Assembly: GCA_963734055.1 (NCBI GenBank)
Contig: CAVTFQ010000012.1
Coordinates: 62,001 to 126,000, forward strand
DNA from: CAIWHR01 sp963734055
GTDB lineage: Bacteria > Pseudomonadota > Gammaproteobacteria > Burkholderiales > Casimicrobiaceae
Length of the DNA stretch: 64,000 bases
Reading direction: 5' to 3'
Made by a program: the position numbers and the translations under genes. The notes under the pieces are model-generated. The model worked only from the letters and a program-made list of their open reading frames with translations, searched no databases and had not been told where the DNA came from. Positions 1-8,556 of this stretch are shown piece after piece; the stretch's first letter is position 1; each line of letters opens with the position of its first letter.

Positions 1-710
1 TCGCCCGAGAGCAGCGCCGCGACGCGCGAGGCGTCCTGCGGCAGGATGCGCAGCGTCACCTTTTCCCACGGCGTCGGGCCGCCCCACCACGCGTCGTTGC
101 GGGCGAGCTCGATGCGGTCCCCCTTCACGTACCGGACGAGCTTGTACGGCCCCGTTCCGATCGCGGCCTTGCCGCTGTTGAAGTCGTCGGTCGTCGCCTT
201 CGCTGCCGCCTTCGAGATCATCACGACCTGCGTCATGTCGGACGGCATCAACGGATACGGCGTCGCGGTCCTGAACCGGATCGTGTACGGGTCGACGACG
301 ACGACCTCCTTGATCTGCTTCGTGAAGGCCGTGAACGGTGACGGACTGTTCGGCACCGTCGGCACGCGCTCGATCGACGCGACGACGTCCGCCGCGGTGA
401 ACTCGCTGCCGTCGTGGAATTTCACGCCCCGGCGCAGCTTGAATTCCCATGTCAGCGGGTCGACCGTCTTCCACTCCGTCGCGAGACCCGGCTCGAGCTG
501 CGACTTTTCGTTGCGCTGCACCAGGTAGCCGAATAGGTGCGCCGCGACGTTGTTGTTCGGCGTGACGTTGTGATAGTGGGGATCGAGCGCAGTGACGTCG
601 GCGCCGAGTCCGATCGTCAGGTTCGCGGCGACGGCGGCGAAGGCCATGCTGCCGAGGGCGACCAGCGCGACGGCGGCCGCGACGCGCGCGGCGAATCCAG
701 GAGTGGGCAA
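1..710 (-). CDS. ABC transporter substrate-binding protein, family 5 (peptide/nickel type), 3' end cut by window edge
   Basis: This is the N-terminal ~236 residues of a periplasmic solute-binding protein of the oligopeptide/dipeptide ABC family. The start chosen is TTG at 710, preceded by GGGGGA at good spacing; the next in-frame ATG (649) would cut the signal peptide. A hydrophobic signal segment ends near AVAA, followed by NLTIGLGADVTALDPHYHN and the family-typical FHDGSEFTAADVVASIERV and IGTGPYKLVRY. It should bind a peptide or similar solute and deliver it to a permease. No permease or ATPase gene is visible because the gene runs off the left edge, so substrate and operon are unknown. Family assignment is confident; specificity is not. 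Confidence 0.85.
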   Translation of the reverse strand, partial: MPTPGFAARVAAAVALVALGSMAFAAVAANLTIGLGADVTALDPHYHNVTPNNNVAAHLFGYLVQRNEKSQLEPGLATEWKTVDPLTWEFKLRRGVKFHDGSEFTAADVVASIERVPTVPNSPSPFTAFTKQIKEVVVVDPYTIRFRTATPYPLMPSDMTQVVMISKAAAKATTDDFNSGKAAIGTGPYKLVRYVKGDRIELARNDAWWGGPTPWEKVTLRILPQDASRVAALLSG

Positions 711-940
711 GGCGGGTCCCCCGTGGAGTGGGTGCGTCGAGCGCGGAAGGCGTCCGGGCTTGCGGCAAGGATAGCGCAATGGATCGGCGAACCCAATTGG
801 CCCCGCGCCGCGTCCGGGAATGGCGGTGTATCGGATTGTTACGGGGTCAACGACGCCGCTCGGTCCCGCGTTGACGGAGCACGAGGCCCGACTCCGGTGG
901 CAATGCCGGGGTCCCGGCCCCCCGCAAGAAAGGAGGCACC

Positions 941-1279
941 ATGAAACGCATCGCCGCCGTCACCGCCGTTGCCGCACTCGTTGGCGCGGCCACCTTCGCC
1001 CCGACCGCGTCGGCCGGCAACGTCGCATGGAACGTATCGATAGGCGCACCCGGCCTCGCCGTGTCCGTCGGCCAGCCCGGCTACTGGGGTGGCTATGGCT
1101 ACGGATATCGTGGCCATTATGGACATGGCTACTACCGACCCTGGCACCGTCCGGTCGTGGTCGCGCCCCCTGTGGTCTATCCCAGGCCCGTGTACGTCGC
1201 GCCGCGCCCGGTGTACGTCGCTCCGCGACCCGTCTACGTCGCCCCGCCCGCGTATTACGGCTACGGATACGGTTACTGA
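941..1279 (+). CDS. small exported Gly/Tyr-rich protein with PRPVYVAP repeats
   Basis: A 112-residue protein with a clear Sec signal (MKRIAAVTAV to about TASA), preceded by a strong ribosome site (AAAGGAGG, 5-6 nt before ATG). The mature part has a GYWGGYGYGYRGHYGHGYY stretch, then three near-identical PRPVYVAP units, and ends in YGYGYGY. It resembles the small YXWF/virulence-type surface proteins common in betaproteobacteria, whose function is not known. The DNA of the repeat units is also nearly identical, so unit number may vary by slippage. Its stop overlaps by 7 bp the convergent dehydrogenase gene, with no room for a terminator between them. I do not assign a function. Confidence 0.75.
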   Translation: MKRIAAVTAVAALVGAATFAPTASAGNVAWNVSIGAPGLAVSVGQPGYWGGYGYGYRGHYGHGYYRPWHRPVVVAPPVVYPRPVYVAPRPVYVAPRPVYVAPPAYYGYGYGY

Positions 1280-2403
1280 CCGCGATAGCGAATGCGGTAG
1301 ATAGCGCCCGCAAGATCGTCCGACACGAAGAGCGAGCCGTCCGGCGCGACGAGCACGTCCGCCGGGCGGCCCCATGCCTGCTCGCCCGACAGCCAGCCTT
1401 CGGCGAAAACCTCGTAGCCTGTCGCGCGCCGGCGCTCATCCAAGGGCACGAACGTGACGCGGTAGCCAATCTTGTGGCTCCGGTTCCAGGAGCCGTGCTC
1501 GGCGATGAAGATTCCGTCGCGGAAACGGGGCGGAAACGCGGAGCCCGTGTAGAAGCGCATCCCGAGCGGAGCGACGTGCGGTCCCAGCTTCTGTGCCGGC
1601 GGCGTGAATACGCTGCAATCGCGCTTGCGCCCGAATTCGGGATCCGCAATCGAGCCCGCGTGGCAATACGGAAAGCCGAAGTCGAGCCCGGGCTTCGGCG
1701 CGTGGTTGAGGGTGTCCGGCGGTGAATCGTCGCCGAGCAAGTCGCGGCCGTTGACTGCGAACCAGAGCTCCCGCGTACGCGGGTCCCAGTCGAAGCCCAC
1801 CGAGTTGCGCTCGCCACGGGCGAAGACCTCGAAGCCGCTGCCGTCGGGATTCATCCGCGAGATGTTGGCGTAGCGCGCCGGGTCGGGCTCGCAGACGTTG
1901 CACGGCGCGCCGATGTTGACATAGAGCTTGCCGTCCGGACCGAAGGCGATGAACTTGCGGCCGTGGTGCCGATCGGACGGCAGCCGGTCGGTGACGATCG
2001 ACGGCTTCGGCGGATTCGCAAGCCGCCGCTCCACCGCGTCGAAGCGCAGGATGCGGTCGATCGCCGACACGTAGAGCGCCCCGTCGCGAAACGCCACGCC
2101 CGCCGGCTCGGCGAGTCCCTGCGCGATGACGTGGATCGCAGCCTCGCCTTTCGTGCCTGCCGGCGGCAGCGAAACCGCGTAGACCTTGCCCGCCCCGGTC
2201 GATCCGACAAAGAGCGTGCCTTCCGCGTCCCACGTCATCGCGCGGGCGTTCGGCACGCGCGCGACAAGTTCGATCGAGAAGCCGGGCGGCAGCCGGATCG
2301 ATTCGAGCGGCAGCGGCGATTGCGCGTGCGCGGGCGCGCACGCCGCCGCGGCGACCAGCGCCAGGCCTCGACCCAAGGGTACTTCCGCTCGGATGCAGGA
2401 CAT
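1273..2403 (-). CDS. PQQ-dependent sugar (L-sorbosone-type) dehydrogenase family protein
   Basis: A 376-residue exported beta-propeller protein. The signal peptide (about residues 1-27, ending APAHAQ) is followed by PPGFSIELVARVPNARAMTWD, the usual opening of the sorbosone dehydrogenase/glucose dehydrogenase-like propeller. HHGRKFIAFGPDGKLYVNIG, GERNSVGFDWDP and IFIAEHGSWNRS are hallmark blade motifs of this family; the conserved His in HHGRK and Arg in GERNS match PQQ-contact positions in characterised members. Proteins of this family oxidise aldoses or aldehydes in the periplasm with PQQ, but many members are untested. GGGAG lies upstream of the ATG. It is transcribed away from argE. Substrate is not predictable from sequence. 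Confidence 0.82.
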   Translation of the reverse strand: MSCIRAEVPLGRGLALVAAAACAPAHAQSPLPLESIRLPPGFSIELVARVPNARAMTWDAEGTLFVGSTGAGKVYAVSLPPAGTKGEAAIHVIAQGLAEPAGVAFRDGALYVSAIDRILRFDAVERRLANPPKPSIVTDRLPSDRHHGRKFIAFGPDGKLYVNIGAPCNVCEPDPARYANISRMNPDGSGFEVFARGERNSVGFDWDPRTRELWFAVNGRDLLGDDSPPDTLNHAPKPGLDFGFPYCHAGSIADPEFGRKRDCSVFTPPAQKLGPHVAPLGMRFYTGSAFPPRFRDGIFIAEHGSWNRSHKIGYRVTFVPLDERRRATGYEVFAEGWLSGEQAWGRPADVLVAPDGSLFVSDDLAGAIYRIRYRGQ

Positions 2404-2435
2404 CGCCGCCAGCTCCCGTCACGTTTGACCATTAT

Positions 2436-2482
2436 TGCGTGAGCGTCACGCATTTGACAGTGCCACCCGCGCTGCCTATCCT
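2436..2482 (+). promoter_or_regulatory. sigma-70 promoter with upstream dyad, driving argE
   Basis: TTGACA at 2454-2459 and TATCCT at 2477-2482 are separated by 17 bp, a near-consensus promoter 41 bp before the argE start. Directly upstream is a perfect 7-bp dyad, TGCGTGA (2436-2442) and TCACGCA (2446-2452), placed like an activator or repressor site abutting the -35 box. The regulator is not identified. The dyad also lies 33 bp upstream of the divergent dehydrogenase start and could serve both genes. Confidence 0.6.
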
Positions 2483-2523
2483 GCCTTCTGCCGTTGCCGC
2501 GCGTTCGGTGCGGCGAGCTCACG

Positions 2524-3741
2524 ATGAACGCCCCTGCCACGCTCAGCGCCGTGCGCGCCGCCCCCGCCGACGCAGGGGACCTCGTGGCGTGGCCCCTGAT
2601 CAGGACGCTGGTCGCGTTCGACACGACCAGCCGCGATTCCAATCTCGCACTGATCGACTGGATCGTCGACTACCTGCGCTCACACGGCGTCGACTCGGCG
2701 CTGACGTTCGACGACGACCGGCGGAAGGCGAACCTTTTCGCGACGCTGCCGGCCGCAGACGGCAACGCGCTCGAGGGCGGCATCGTGCTGTCCGGGCACA
2801 CCGACGTCGTTCCCGTCGACGGCCAGCCGTGGGACACGAATCCCTTCGAGGCGACCCGGGTCGGCGAGCGCATCTACGGCCGCGGGGTCGCCGACATGAA
2901 GAGCTTCTCGGCCACCGGACTCGCGCTGGTCCCGGAATGGCTCCGCAGAGGATTGAAGCGCCCGGTCCATTTCGCGCTCTCGTATGACGAAGAAGTGGGC
3001 TGCATCGGCGTACGCCGGCTGATCGCGGACCTCGGACGGCAACGTGTGAGGCCGCTGGGCTGCATCGTCGGCGAGCCGACGGGGATGGAGCTCGTGGTCG
3101 CGCACAAGGGCAAGAAGGGCTGGCGCTGCCGCGTGCGCGGCTTCGAGGCGCACTCGTCGCTCACGCCGCACGGCGTCAACGCAGTGCAGATCGCCTGCGA
3201 GATCGTCACGTACCTCACGGGCATGGCGCGGGCCTTCCGCGACAACGGACCATACGACCCGGCCTACGACGTCCCGTACACGACCGTGCACACCGGCACG
3301 ATCCGGGGCGGCACCGCGCTCAACATCGTCCCCCGGGAGTGCACGTTCGAGTTCGAGGTCCGGCACCTGCCGTTCGACGACCCGGACGAGCTGTTCGCCG
3401 AGGTGGAAGCGTACGCCCGCCGCTTCGTCCCGGAGATGCGCAGGGTGGCGGTCGACACGGGCATCGACTTTACCGAGCTCTCGACGATGCCCGGCTTCGA
3501 CACAGAGGGCGAGAGCACGATCGCCGAATGGGGAGGCGCGTGCAGCGGTGCCTTCCGCCACCACAAGGTATCGTTCGGCACCGAGGCCTCGCGCTTCCAC
3601 GAAGCCGGCATCCCGGCGATCATCTGCGGGCCGGGGCACATCGCGCAGGCGCACCAGCCGAACGAGTGGGTGAGCATCGAGCAGCTCGCGCGCTGCGAGG
3701 CGTTCATGCGCCGGCTCACCGATCGCGTCTGCATCGATTGA
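2524..3741 (+). CDS. argE: acetylornithine deacetylase (ArgE), M20 metallopeptidase family
   Basis: A 405-residue M20-family amidohydrolase. The metal-site motifs are in place: SGHTDVVPVDG (His and Asp ligands), GRGVADMK, the catalytic DEEVGCIGVR Glu pair, and GEPTGMELVVAHKGKKGW before the dimerisation lid domain. The C-terminal FGTEASRFHEAGIPAIICGPG and IAQAHQPNEWV carry the last ligand and match ArgE rather than DapE. It removes the acetyl group from N2-acetylornithine in arginine synthesis. An in-frame TTG lies at 2494, but the ATG at 2524 gives the natural N-terminus. The AstE-like gene follows after 14 bp, so the two are likely co-transcribed. A paired role in deacylating another N-acyl amino acid is possible. 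Confidence 0.88.
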   Translation: MNAPATLSAVRAAPADAGDLVAWPLIRTLVAFDTTSRDSNLALIDWIVDYLRSHGVDSALTFDDDRRKANLFATLPAADGNALEGGIVLSGHTDVVPVDGQPWDTNPFEATRVGERIYGRGVADMKSFSATGLALVPEWLRRGLKRPVHFALSYDEEVGCIGVRRLIADLGRQRVRPLGCIVGEPTGMELVVAHKGKKGWRCRVRGFEAHSSLTPHGVNAVQIACEIVTYLTGMARAFRDNGPYDPAYDVPYTTVHTGTIRGGTALNIVPRECTFEFEVRHLPFDDPDELFAEVEAYARRFVPEMRRVAVDTGIDFTELSTMPGFDTEGESTIAEWGGACSGAFRHHKVSFGTEASRFHEAGIPAIICGPGHIAQAHQPNEWVSIEQLARCEAFMRRLTDRVCID

Positions 3742-3755
3742 GGCATTCGAACGCG

Positions 3756-4736
3756 ATGGACGCCTCGCGCGGAATCCGCGCGTTCGAGCCTTCGGCGCCG
3801 TCGATCGAGGTCGAAATTCCCGATCTCGATCCCTGGGCCGCCGGCAACACCGGGCTCCCTTACACCTGGACATTCAAGGCGGCTCGCGCGGGCCCGCACG
3901 TTCTCCTGCAGGCGCTCACGCACGGGAACGAGGTCTGCGGCGCGATCGCGCTCGACTGGCTGCTTGGCACCGGGCTGCGGCCGTTGCGCGGAACGCTGAC
4001 GGTCTGTTTCGCGAACATCGCCGCCTATCAGATGTTCGATCCGGCCGATCCCTTCGCCTCGCGCTGCGTCGACGAGGATTTCAACCGCCTGTGGAATACC
4101 GACGTTCTCGACGGGCCTCGCACGAGCGCCGATCTCGCGCGCGCGCGCGAGCTCCGGCCGCTCTACGATCGCGTCGACTGCCTGCTCGACCTCCATTCAA
4201 TGACGGATCCGTGCCCACCCCTGGCGATGGCGGGACGGCAGCGCAAGGGCGTCGAGCTCGCGCGTGCGGTCGGGATGCCCGAGCACATCGTCGTCGACGG
4301 CGGCCATGCGGCGGGCCGCCGCCTGCGCGACTACGCGTTCTTCGACGACCCGGCCGACCCGCGCAACGCGCTCCTGCTCGAATGCGGCCAGCACTGGGAG
4401 AGCGCGGCGCCGGACGTCGCCCGGCACGCGACGCTGCTCCTCCTGCGGCACTTCGGGATGGCCGAGCCGGCGTTCCTCGAGCAGCATCTCGAGGCCCTCC
4501 CCCGCCCGCCGCAGAAGGTGATCGAGGTCACCGAGGTCGTGACGATCGCGACCGACGACTTCGCGTTCGAGCTGCCGGTGTACGGTCTCGCCATCGTGCC
4601 CGAAGCCGGCACCGTGCTCGCGCGCGACGGCACCGCCGAGATCCGCACGCCATACGACGATTGCGTGCTGATCATGCCGACGCGGCGGCCGAAGCAGGGC
4701 GAGACCGCGGTCAGGCTCGGCCGCTTCGTCGCCTGA
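3756..4736 (+). CDS. succinylglutamate desuccinylase/aspartoacylase family zinc hydrolase
   Basis: A 326-residue cytoplasmic zinc carboxypeptidase-like deacylase. THGNEVCGAIALDWLL gives the HxxE zinc motif near residue 55, DEDFNRLW and LLDLHSM supply the Arg/Asn site and third ligand region, and LLLECGQHWE holds the catalytic Glu. A beta-rich C-terminal domain (about residues 250-326) is typical of the AstE/aspartoacylase group. Members hydrolyse N-acyl amino acids such as N-succinylglutamate or N-acetylaspartate. There are no ast genes nearby, only argE immediately upstream, so true AstE function is doubtful. A general N-acyl amino acid deacylase paired with ArgE is the better guess. The start ATG lies 14 bp after the argE stop. 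Confidence 0.8.
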   Translation: MDASRGIRAFEPSAPSIEVEIPDLDPWAAGNTGLPYTWTFKAARAGPHVLLQALTHGNEVCGAIALDWLLGTGLRPLRGTLTVCFANIAAYQMFDPADPFASRCVDEDFNRLWNTDVLDGPRTSADLARARELRPLYDRVDCLLDLHSMTDPCPPLAMAGRQRKGVELARAVGMPEHIVVDGGHAAGRRLRDYAFFDDPADPRNALLLECGQHWESAAPDVARHATLLLLRHFGMAEPAFLEQHLEALPRPPQKVIEVTEVVTIATDDFAFELPVYGLAIVPEAGTVLARDGTAEIRTPYDDCVLIMPTRRPKQGETAVRLGRFVA

Positions 4737-4815
4737 AGCCGCGCCGCACGGGGACGGTCGCGCGGAAGGAGGATAACCGTCTGCGACGACGGCCTCCAAT
4801 CGCGATCGCCTTCTA

Positions 4816-4852
4816 GCGGCCGGCCCTGAACCGCCGGCTCACGGCCGGCCGC
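4816..4852. terminator. hairpin between convergent genes, likely bidirectional terminator
   Basis: A perfect 10-bp inverted repeat, GCGGCCGGCC (4816-4825) and GGCCGGCCGC (4843-4852), with a 17-nt loop, lies between the deacylase stop (4736) and the stop of the convergent secreted protein (4864). There is no T-run, which is usual for terminator-like hairpins in high-GC genomes. Confidence 0.5.
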
Positions 4853-4863
4853 GCCCTCCGTCC

Positions 4864-7215
4864 TCAGAGCGCCGGATCGGTCCACGCGAGCGGAACGTCG
4901 CCCGGCCCGCCGTACATGAACCACGCCTGGACCGTGCCGTCCAGCTTGGTGCTCACGTACCAGACCCCGTCGCGCATCAGAACGAGATCCGCCTTACCGT
5001 CGCCGTTCCAGTCGACCAGCACCGGCTTGTCGGCAGGCGCCCCTCCAAAGATCGCGACGAGATCGGCCGTTCCGTCGCGGTTGGTGTCGAAATACCAGAC
5101 GCCGCCACGGTAGATCGCCAGATCGGCGATGCCGTCGCCGTTGACGTCGCCGGCGAGCGGAACGTCGCCGGGTACGCCGCCGAACGCGAACGTCTTGTTC
5201 GCGGCGCCGTCCTGATCGGTGTCGACGTACCAGACGCCGTTGCGGTAGACGACGAAGTCGTCGCGCCGATCTCCGGTGAAATCCGCCAGCAGAGGCAGGT
5301 CCGCCGGATCCCCGCCGAACCCCGCGAAATACTCGGCGACACCATCGCGATTGACGTCCGCGTACCATAGTCCGTTCCGGTAGAGCACGAGGTCGTAGGT
5401 CGAGCCTGGATCCATTCGACCCGCGAGCGGAATGTCGGACGGTATCCCGAACGGCACCTTGACCTCGGTCTTGCGGTCGAGGTTGATGTCGACGTAGAAA
5501 GTCGAGTTCGAAGGACGCCGCACTGCGACGGTCGGGCTCGCGGTGGCGGGCATCGAGGCGAGCGTCGTCAGATACAGTCCGGCCCAGCCGATGCTGGTGT
5601 CGACCGTCTCGTAGAGCATGTTGACGGTCACCGCCAACGCACCCTGCCGGAACCCGTCGCGCTCGATCCCGACGCTCGTGACCAGCGCATTGGTCGGGGC
5701 GGCCGGATCGATCCCGGCCGCCGACGCGAAGGTCTCCACTACGCTCACGAGCGGGTTGCCCATGTCCGCACCCTGCCTCACGTAGATTCCGTCCACGCCG
5801 CTGCGCTTGGCCTTGAACGCGACCTGGTACTTGACGCCGGCGGTGCCGGAGATCGCCGAGAATGCCGAGGAACGCCACCGCGGCAGTTCCTGGCTCGCAT
5901 CGCCCACGCCCGGCGGGGCGCCCGAAAATACCCAGTACACGAAATCCACGATCCCTTCCTGCGTCGTCTTGGCCGCGGCGCGGGTGAGACCGGTCAGGCG
6001 ATCGTGGACGAAGATTCCCTGATGGACGGGGATGTCGACCACGTGGCCGCTCGGGTAGACCGAATTGCAGTAGGCGATCAGATCAACATTGCCGTCGGTC
6101 GGACACATCAGGGTCTTCGGGGTCGCTTCGGTCCCCCACGCGCCCCAGAATGAAACGAACCGCGCATCCGACGTAATCGAAAGGCCCTCGCCGAACCGGG
6201 TGAACCCCACGCCGGCCGGCTCGCCCGGCACTCTCGTCCCGATGCCGACGAGGGTCTGGATCGCCGGCGGCTGCTCGAGCCTCGATGCGTAGATCCCGCC
6301 CAGCGTCGGACTGTCCTCGTTGTCGAAACCGGTGAAGACGACGATCCCGTTCGCGGCGCTCGGCGGCGCGGTCGACCCGAACTTGACACCGCCGGGGACG
6401 GGTTGGTTCGGGATCACGGTATTCGAACTCGCGATCATGAAGGTCGGCGCCTTGCCCGCCATCACCGTGACGTCGCGGTAGAAGATGCCGGTCCGGCCGA
6501 GGCCGTCCGTCGGATCCGTGTAGTTGCCTTTCCAGGCGATGATCGAGCCGTCGGTAACCGCCGGGCCGCCCGGAAACTGGTCGAAGCGCGTTCCCGGTGG
6601 CGCGCCGGGCACCTGGTAGTGCGCGAACGTGAGCGCGAAGCTGCCGTCCCCCTGCTTTTCGCTGACCGCGCCGAGCAGGCTGGCGCCGGTCATCGGCACG
6701 CCGCCAGGGTTGGCGTAGATTCCCGACGTGCCGACGCGCGTCTCGGTGACACCGTCGGGAAGCAGGTACGTGTACACCGGCTGCGACTGACCGCGCGTCG
6801 CGACCATCGGCGAAGCGACGTCGATGCGCGGAATGGAGGGGAACTCCATGAACGATGCCAACACGCCGGTGTAATAGGTGTTGTTCGGCTGCGGGACGAC
6901 GGACCCTCTCACCACGATCGGAACGATCGGCGCCGAAACGGCCATCGAGCGGATCGCCGGCGACATGTCGCGCGTGTAGACGCCATCGATCGCATCCGGC
7001 CCCTTGCTGCGCGCCCGGAAGACCACGAGTCCCGCCGCATTCACCGATGGTTGATTGAAGCTGTTGAAACTCGCCGTCGTGCCCGGCAACAGATCGCCCG
7101 TGTTCGCGATCGTGTGCCACGTCAATCCTTGCGCGCCGACCCATCCGGCTGCTCCCAGCAGTCCGAGCGCCATCGCCCACGAAACTGCCCTCGTGCTTGT
7201 TGCTGGATCTTTCAT
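4864..7215 (-). CDS. large secreted protein with C-terminal FG-GAP/VCBS repeats
   Basis: A 783-residue exported protein. The start at 7215 is chosen because GGGAGA precedes it at 7 nt and it gives a clean signal peptide (MKDPATSTRAVSWAMALGLL to about GAQG); an ATG at 7233 is in frame. Residues ~25-560 form a repeated beta region with SFNQPSVNAAGLVVFRA-type motifs seen in predicted surface propeller proteins. Residues ~590-783 carry at least four ~46-residue FG-GAP units, each with VWYVDTDQDG or DVNGDGIADLAIYR-type Ca-binding loops and an FGG-P-DVPL turn. Such repeats fold as a calcium-stabilised propeller outside the cell. The ligand is unknown. The neighbour at 7581-8381 is also a secreted protein of unknown function. 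Confidence 0.8.
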   Translation of the reverse strand: MKDPATSTRAVSWAMALGLLGAAGWVGAQGLTWHTIANTGDLLPGTTASFNSFNQPSVNAAGLVVFRARSKGPDAIDGVYTRDMSPAIRSMAVSAPIVPIVVRGSVVPQPNNTYYTGVLASFMEFPSIPRIDVASPMVATRGQSQPVYTYLLPDGVTETRVGTSGIYANPGGVPMTGASLLGAVSEKQGDGSFALTFAHYQVPGAPPGTRFDQFPGGPAVTDGSIIAWKGNYTDPTDGLGRTGIFYRDVTVMAGKAPTFMIASSNTVIPNQPVPGGVKFGSTAPPSAANGIVVFTGFDNEDSPTLGGIYASRLEQPPAIQTLVGIGTRVPGEPAGVGFTRFGEGLSITSDARFVSFWGAWGTEATPKTLMCPTDGNVDLIAYCNSVYPSGHVVDIPVHQGIFVHDRLTGLTRAAAKTTQEGIVDFVYWVFSGAPPGVGDASQELPRWRSSAFSAISGTAGVKYQVAFKAKRSGVDGIYVRQGADMGNPLVSVVETFASAAGIDPAAPTNALVTSVGIERDGFRQGALAVTVNMLYETVDTSIGWAGLYLTTLASMPATASPTVAVRRPSNSTFYVDINLDRKTEVKVPFGIPSDIPLAGRMDPGSTYDLVLYRNGLWYADVNRDGVAEYFAGFGGDPADLPLLADFTGDRRDDFVVYRNGVWYVDTDQDGAANKTFAFGGVPGDVPLAGDVNGDGIADLAIYRGGVWYFDTNRDGTADLVAIFGGAPADKPVLVDWNGDGKADLVLMRDGVWYVSTKLDGTVQAWFMYGGPGDVPLAWTDPAL

Positions 7216-7580
7216 CGCCGATCTCCCATTCATCGTTCGCGCGGCGCGGATTGTTGTGGCCGCATGACCTCGGCTTCGCGCGACGTCCACGTGGTTGCGC
7301 CAGTGCGGCCATTAGATGATGCGCCGCGCGCATCTCGACGTTCGTTGCGGGAAATCAAATGGCGCGACAAGATACTTGTCGACCACAGCGTGTTCGCGAT
7401 CGCGCATGCATTCGCACGAGCGCATTCGATGCACGCGAGCGACCGTGCGGTACGACGCGTTGTCGCACTCGAAAGGCCGGCAGCGGGCAGAGACGGTCGA
7501 AGTGGCCCGCCGAAGGCGCAACGCGCGCCACGCGCTTCGCTGCCTGCCGTCGCGCGAGCGGCGATGCAGGCGCGGAAGCC
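7216..7580. other. 365-bp non-coding spacer between two secreted-protein genes
   Basis: No convincing gene or RNA is seen here. The open frames on the plus strand have no ribosome site or recognisable protein. Codon-independent composition drops in GC around 7350-7410 compared with the flanks, so this probably holds the promoter of the 4864-7215 gene and the 3' end of the next transcript. I found no clear -35/-10 pair. Confidence 0.4.
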
Positions 7581-8381
7581 CTATCGCTTCACGGCAGCGA
7601 TGCTGCCGTCGATGTTGCAGCCGAGGCTATTGGTCCCGAAGACCTGCCCGACGAACCCGAAGCGCTGCACGTTCATCTCGTCGAGGATGACCCCGCCGAC
7701 CTCGCCTGAGCTGCAACCGTATGTTCCCGTGAATTTTCCGAGGCGCCCTTCCTGGGTGTAGGAGCCGACGTGGGTGCACGTGGCGGCCGGGGTCGTGATC
7801 GTCATCGTCATCGCGGGCGTCGACTGCGCGATCGCGACGGCGACCGGCTGCTCGACGGTCCTGTTGTCGGCCGGGTTCGTGCACTTGGTCGTCGTGAGTC
7901 GCCACACGGCGCCGAAAGTGCCGTTGTAGTCGTCGTAACGAAGGGTCTGGCGCTGGATCGCTTTCGTGACCGTGACGCCGTCCACCGTGAAGGTCAGTGT
8001 CGCGTTCGTGAGCGTCGGCGCCACGATTTGCATCGTTCCCGCGGCCCGTTTCACGACCAGCGCGGGATCGAACAGGACGGCCGGGAAGGACGGGCCGGTC
8101 GTCGCATAGAGCGCTCCCGCGTACGCGACCGTGTGCGTCTTCGGCTCGAGTCCCTGGAAATCGAGGGTGGCGACGTACCACACCGGATTCATCTTGGCGT
8201 CGTAGACGTAAAGCGTCGCGAAGACGACGTCGCGCTGCTGCGCCAGCTGGATCCCCCATCCGGACTCGGTCGGCACCCACCAGAGATCGTCAACGTCGTA
8301 TCCGGACGCTGCGTTAGCCGATGTGCTCGCCAACAGGGACGCCGCGGCCAGCCAGAAACGTACCGATGCTCGTTTCGTCAT
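7581..8381 (-). CDS. secreted protein of unknown function with LWWVPTESGWG motif
   Basis: A 266-residue exported protein with signal MTKRASVRFWLAAASLLASTSANA and GGAGG before the start codon. The first third carries DLWWVPTESGWGIQLAQQ followed by FATLYVYDAKMNPVWYVA. This motif pattern (LWW.P.ESGWG..., then P.WY) recurs in many uncharacterised betaproteobacterial and xanthomonad exported proteins. Four cysteines in the C-terminal half (TTKCTN, AATCTH, TYGCSS, SLGCNI) probably form two disulfides. No catalytic signature is visible. It lies 365 bp upstream of the FG-GAP protein on the same strand, which hints at, but does not show, a shared surface role. Confidence 0.7.
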   Translation of the reverse strand: MTKRASVRFWLAAASLLASTSANAASGYDVDDLWWVPTESGWGIQLAQQRDVVFATLYVYDAKMNPVWYVATLDFQGLEPKTHTVAYAGALYATTGPSFPAVLFDPALVVKRAAGTMQIVAPTLTNATLTFTVDGVTVTKAIQRQTLRYDDYNGTFGAVWRLTTTKCTNPADNRTVEQPVAVAIAQSTPAMTMTITTPAATCTHVGSYTQEGRLGKFTGTYGCSSGEVGGVILDEMNVQRFGFVGQVFGTNSLGCNIDGSIAAVKR

Positions 8382-8556
8382 GTCTCCCTCCGCCGTGATG
8401 GTCCTATCATCCGGCGGCCCGCGGGGCGGTTGTATGACTTACGTCACGCGGTTTGCGTCCGAGCCGGGCGCCCAGGGTTCGATGCGACATCCTGGCGCAG
8501 GGCAGCGCGCTGCGGCGCTTTCATCGGATGGCACGACGCCCCTCGATCGTTCGCGC

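Noticed and set aside
3756..4736. Calling the deacylase AstE (arginine succinyltransferase pathway)
   Set aside because: There are no astA-D genes nearby, only argE; the family contains many N-acyl amino acid deacylases.
7216..7580. A tRNA or small RNA gene in the 365-bp spacer
   Set aside because: No cloverleaf, CCA end or terminator-like structure was visible by eye.
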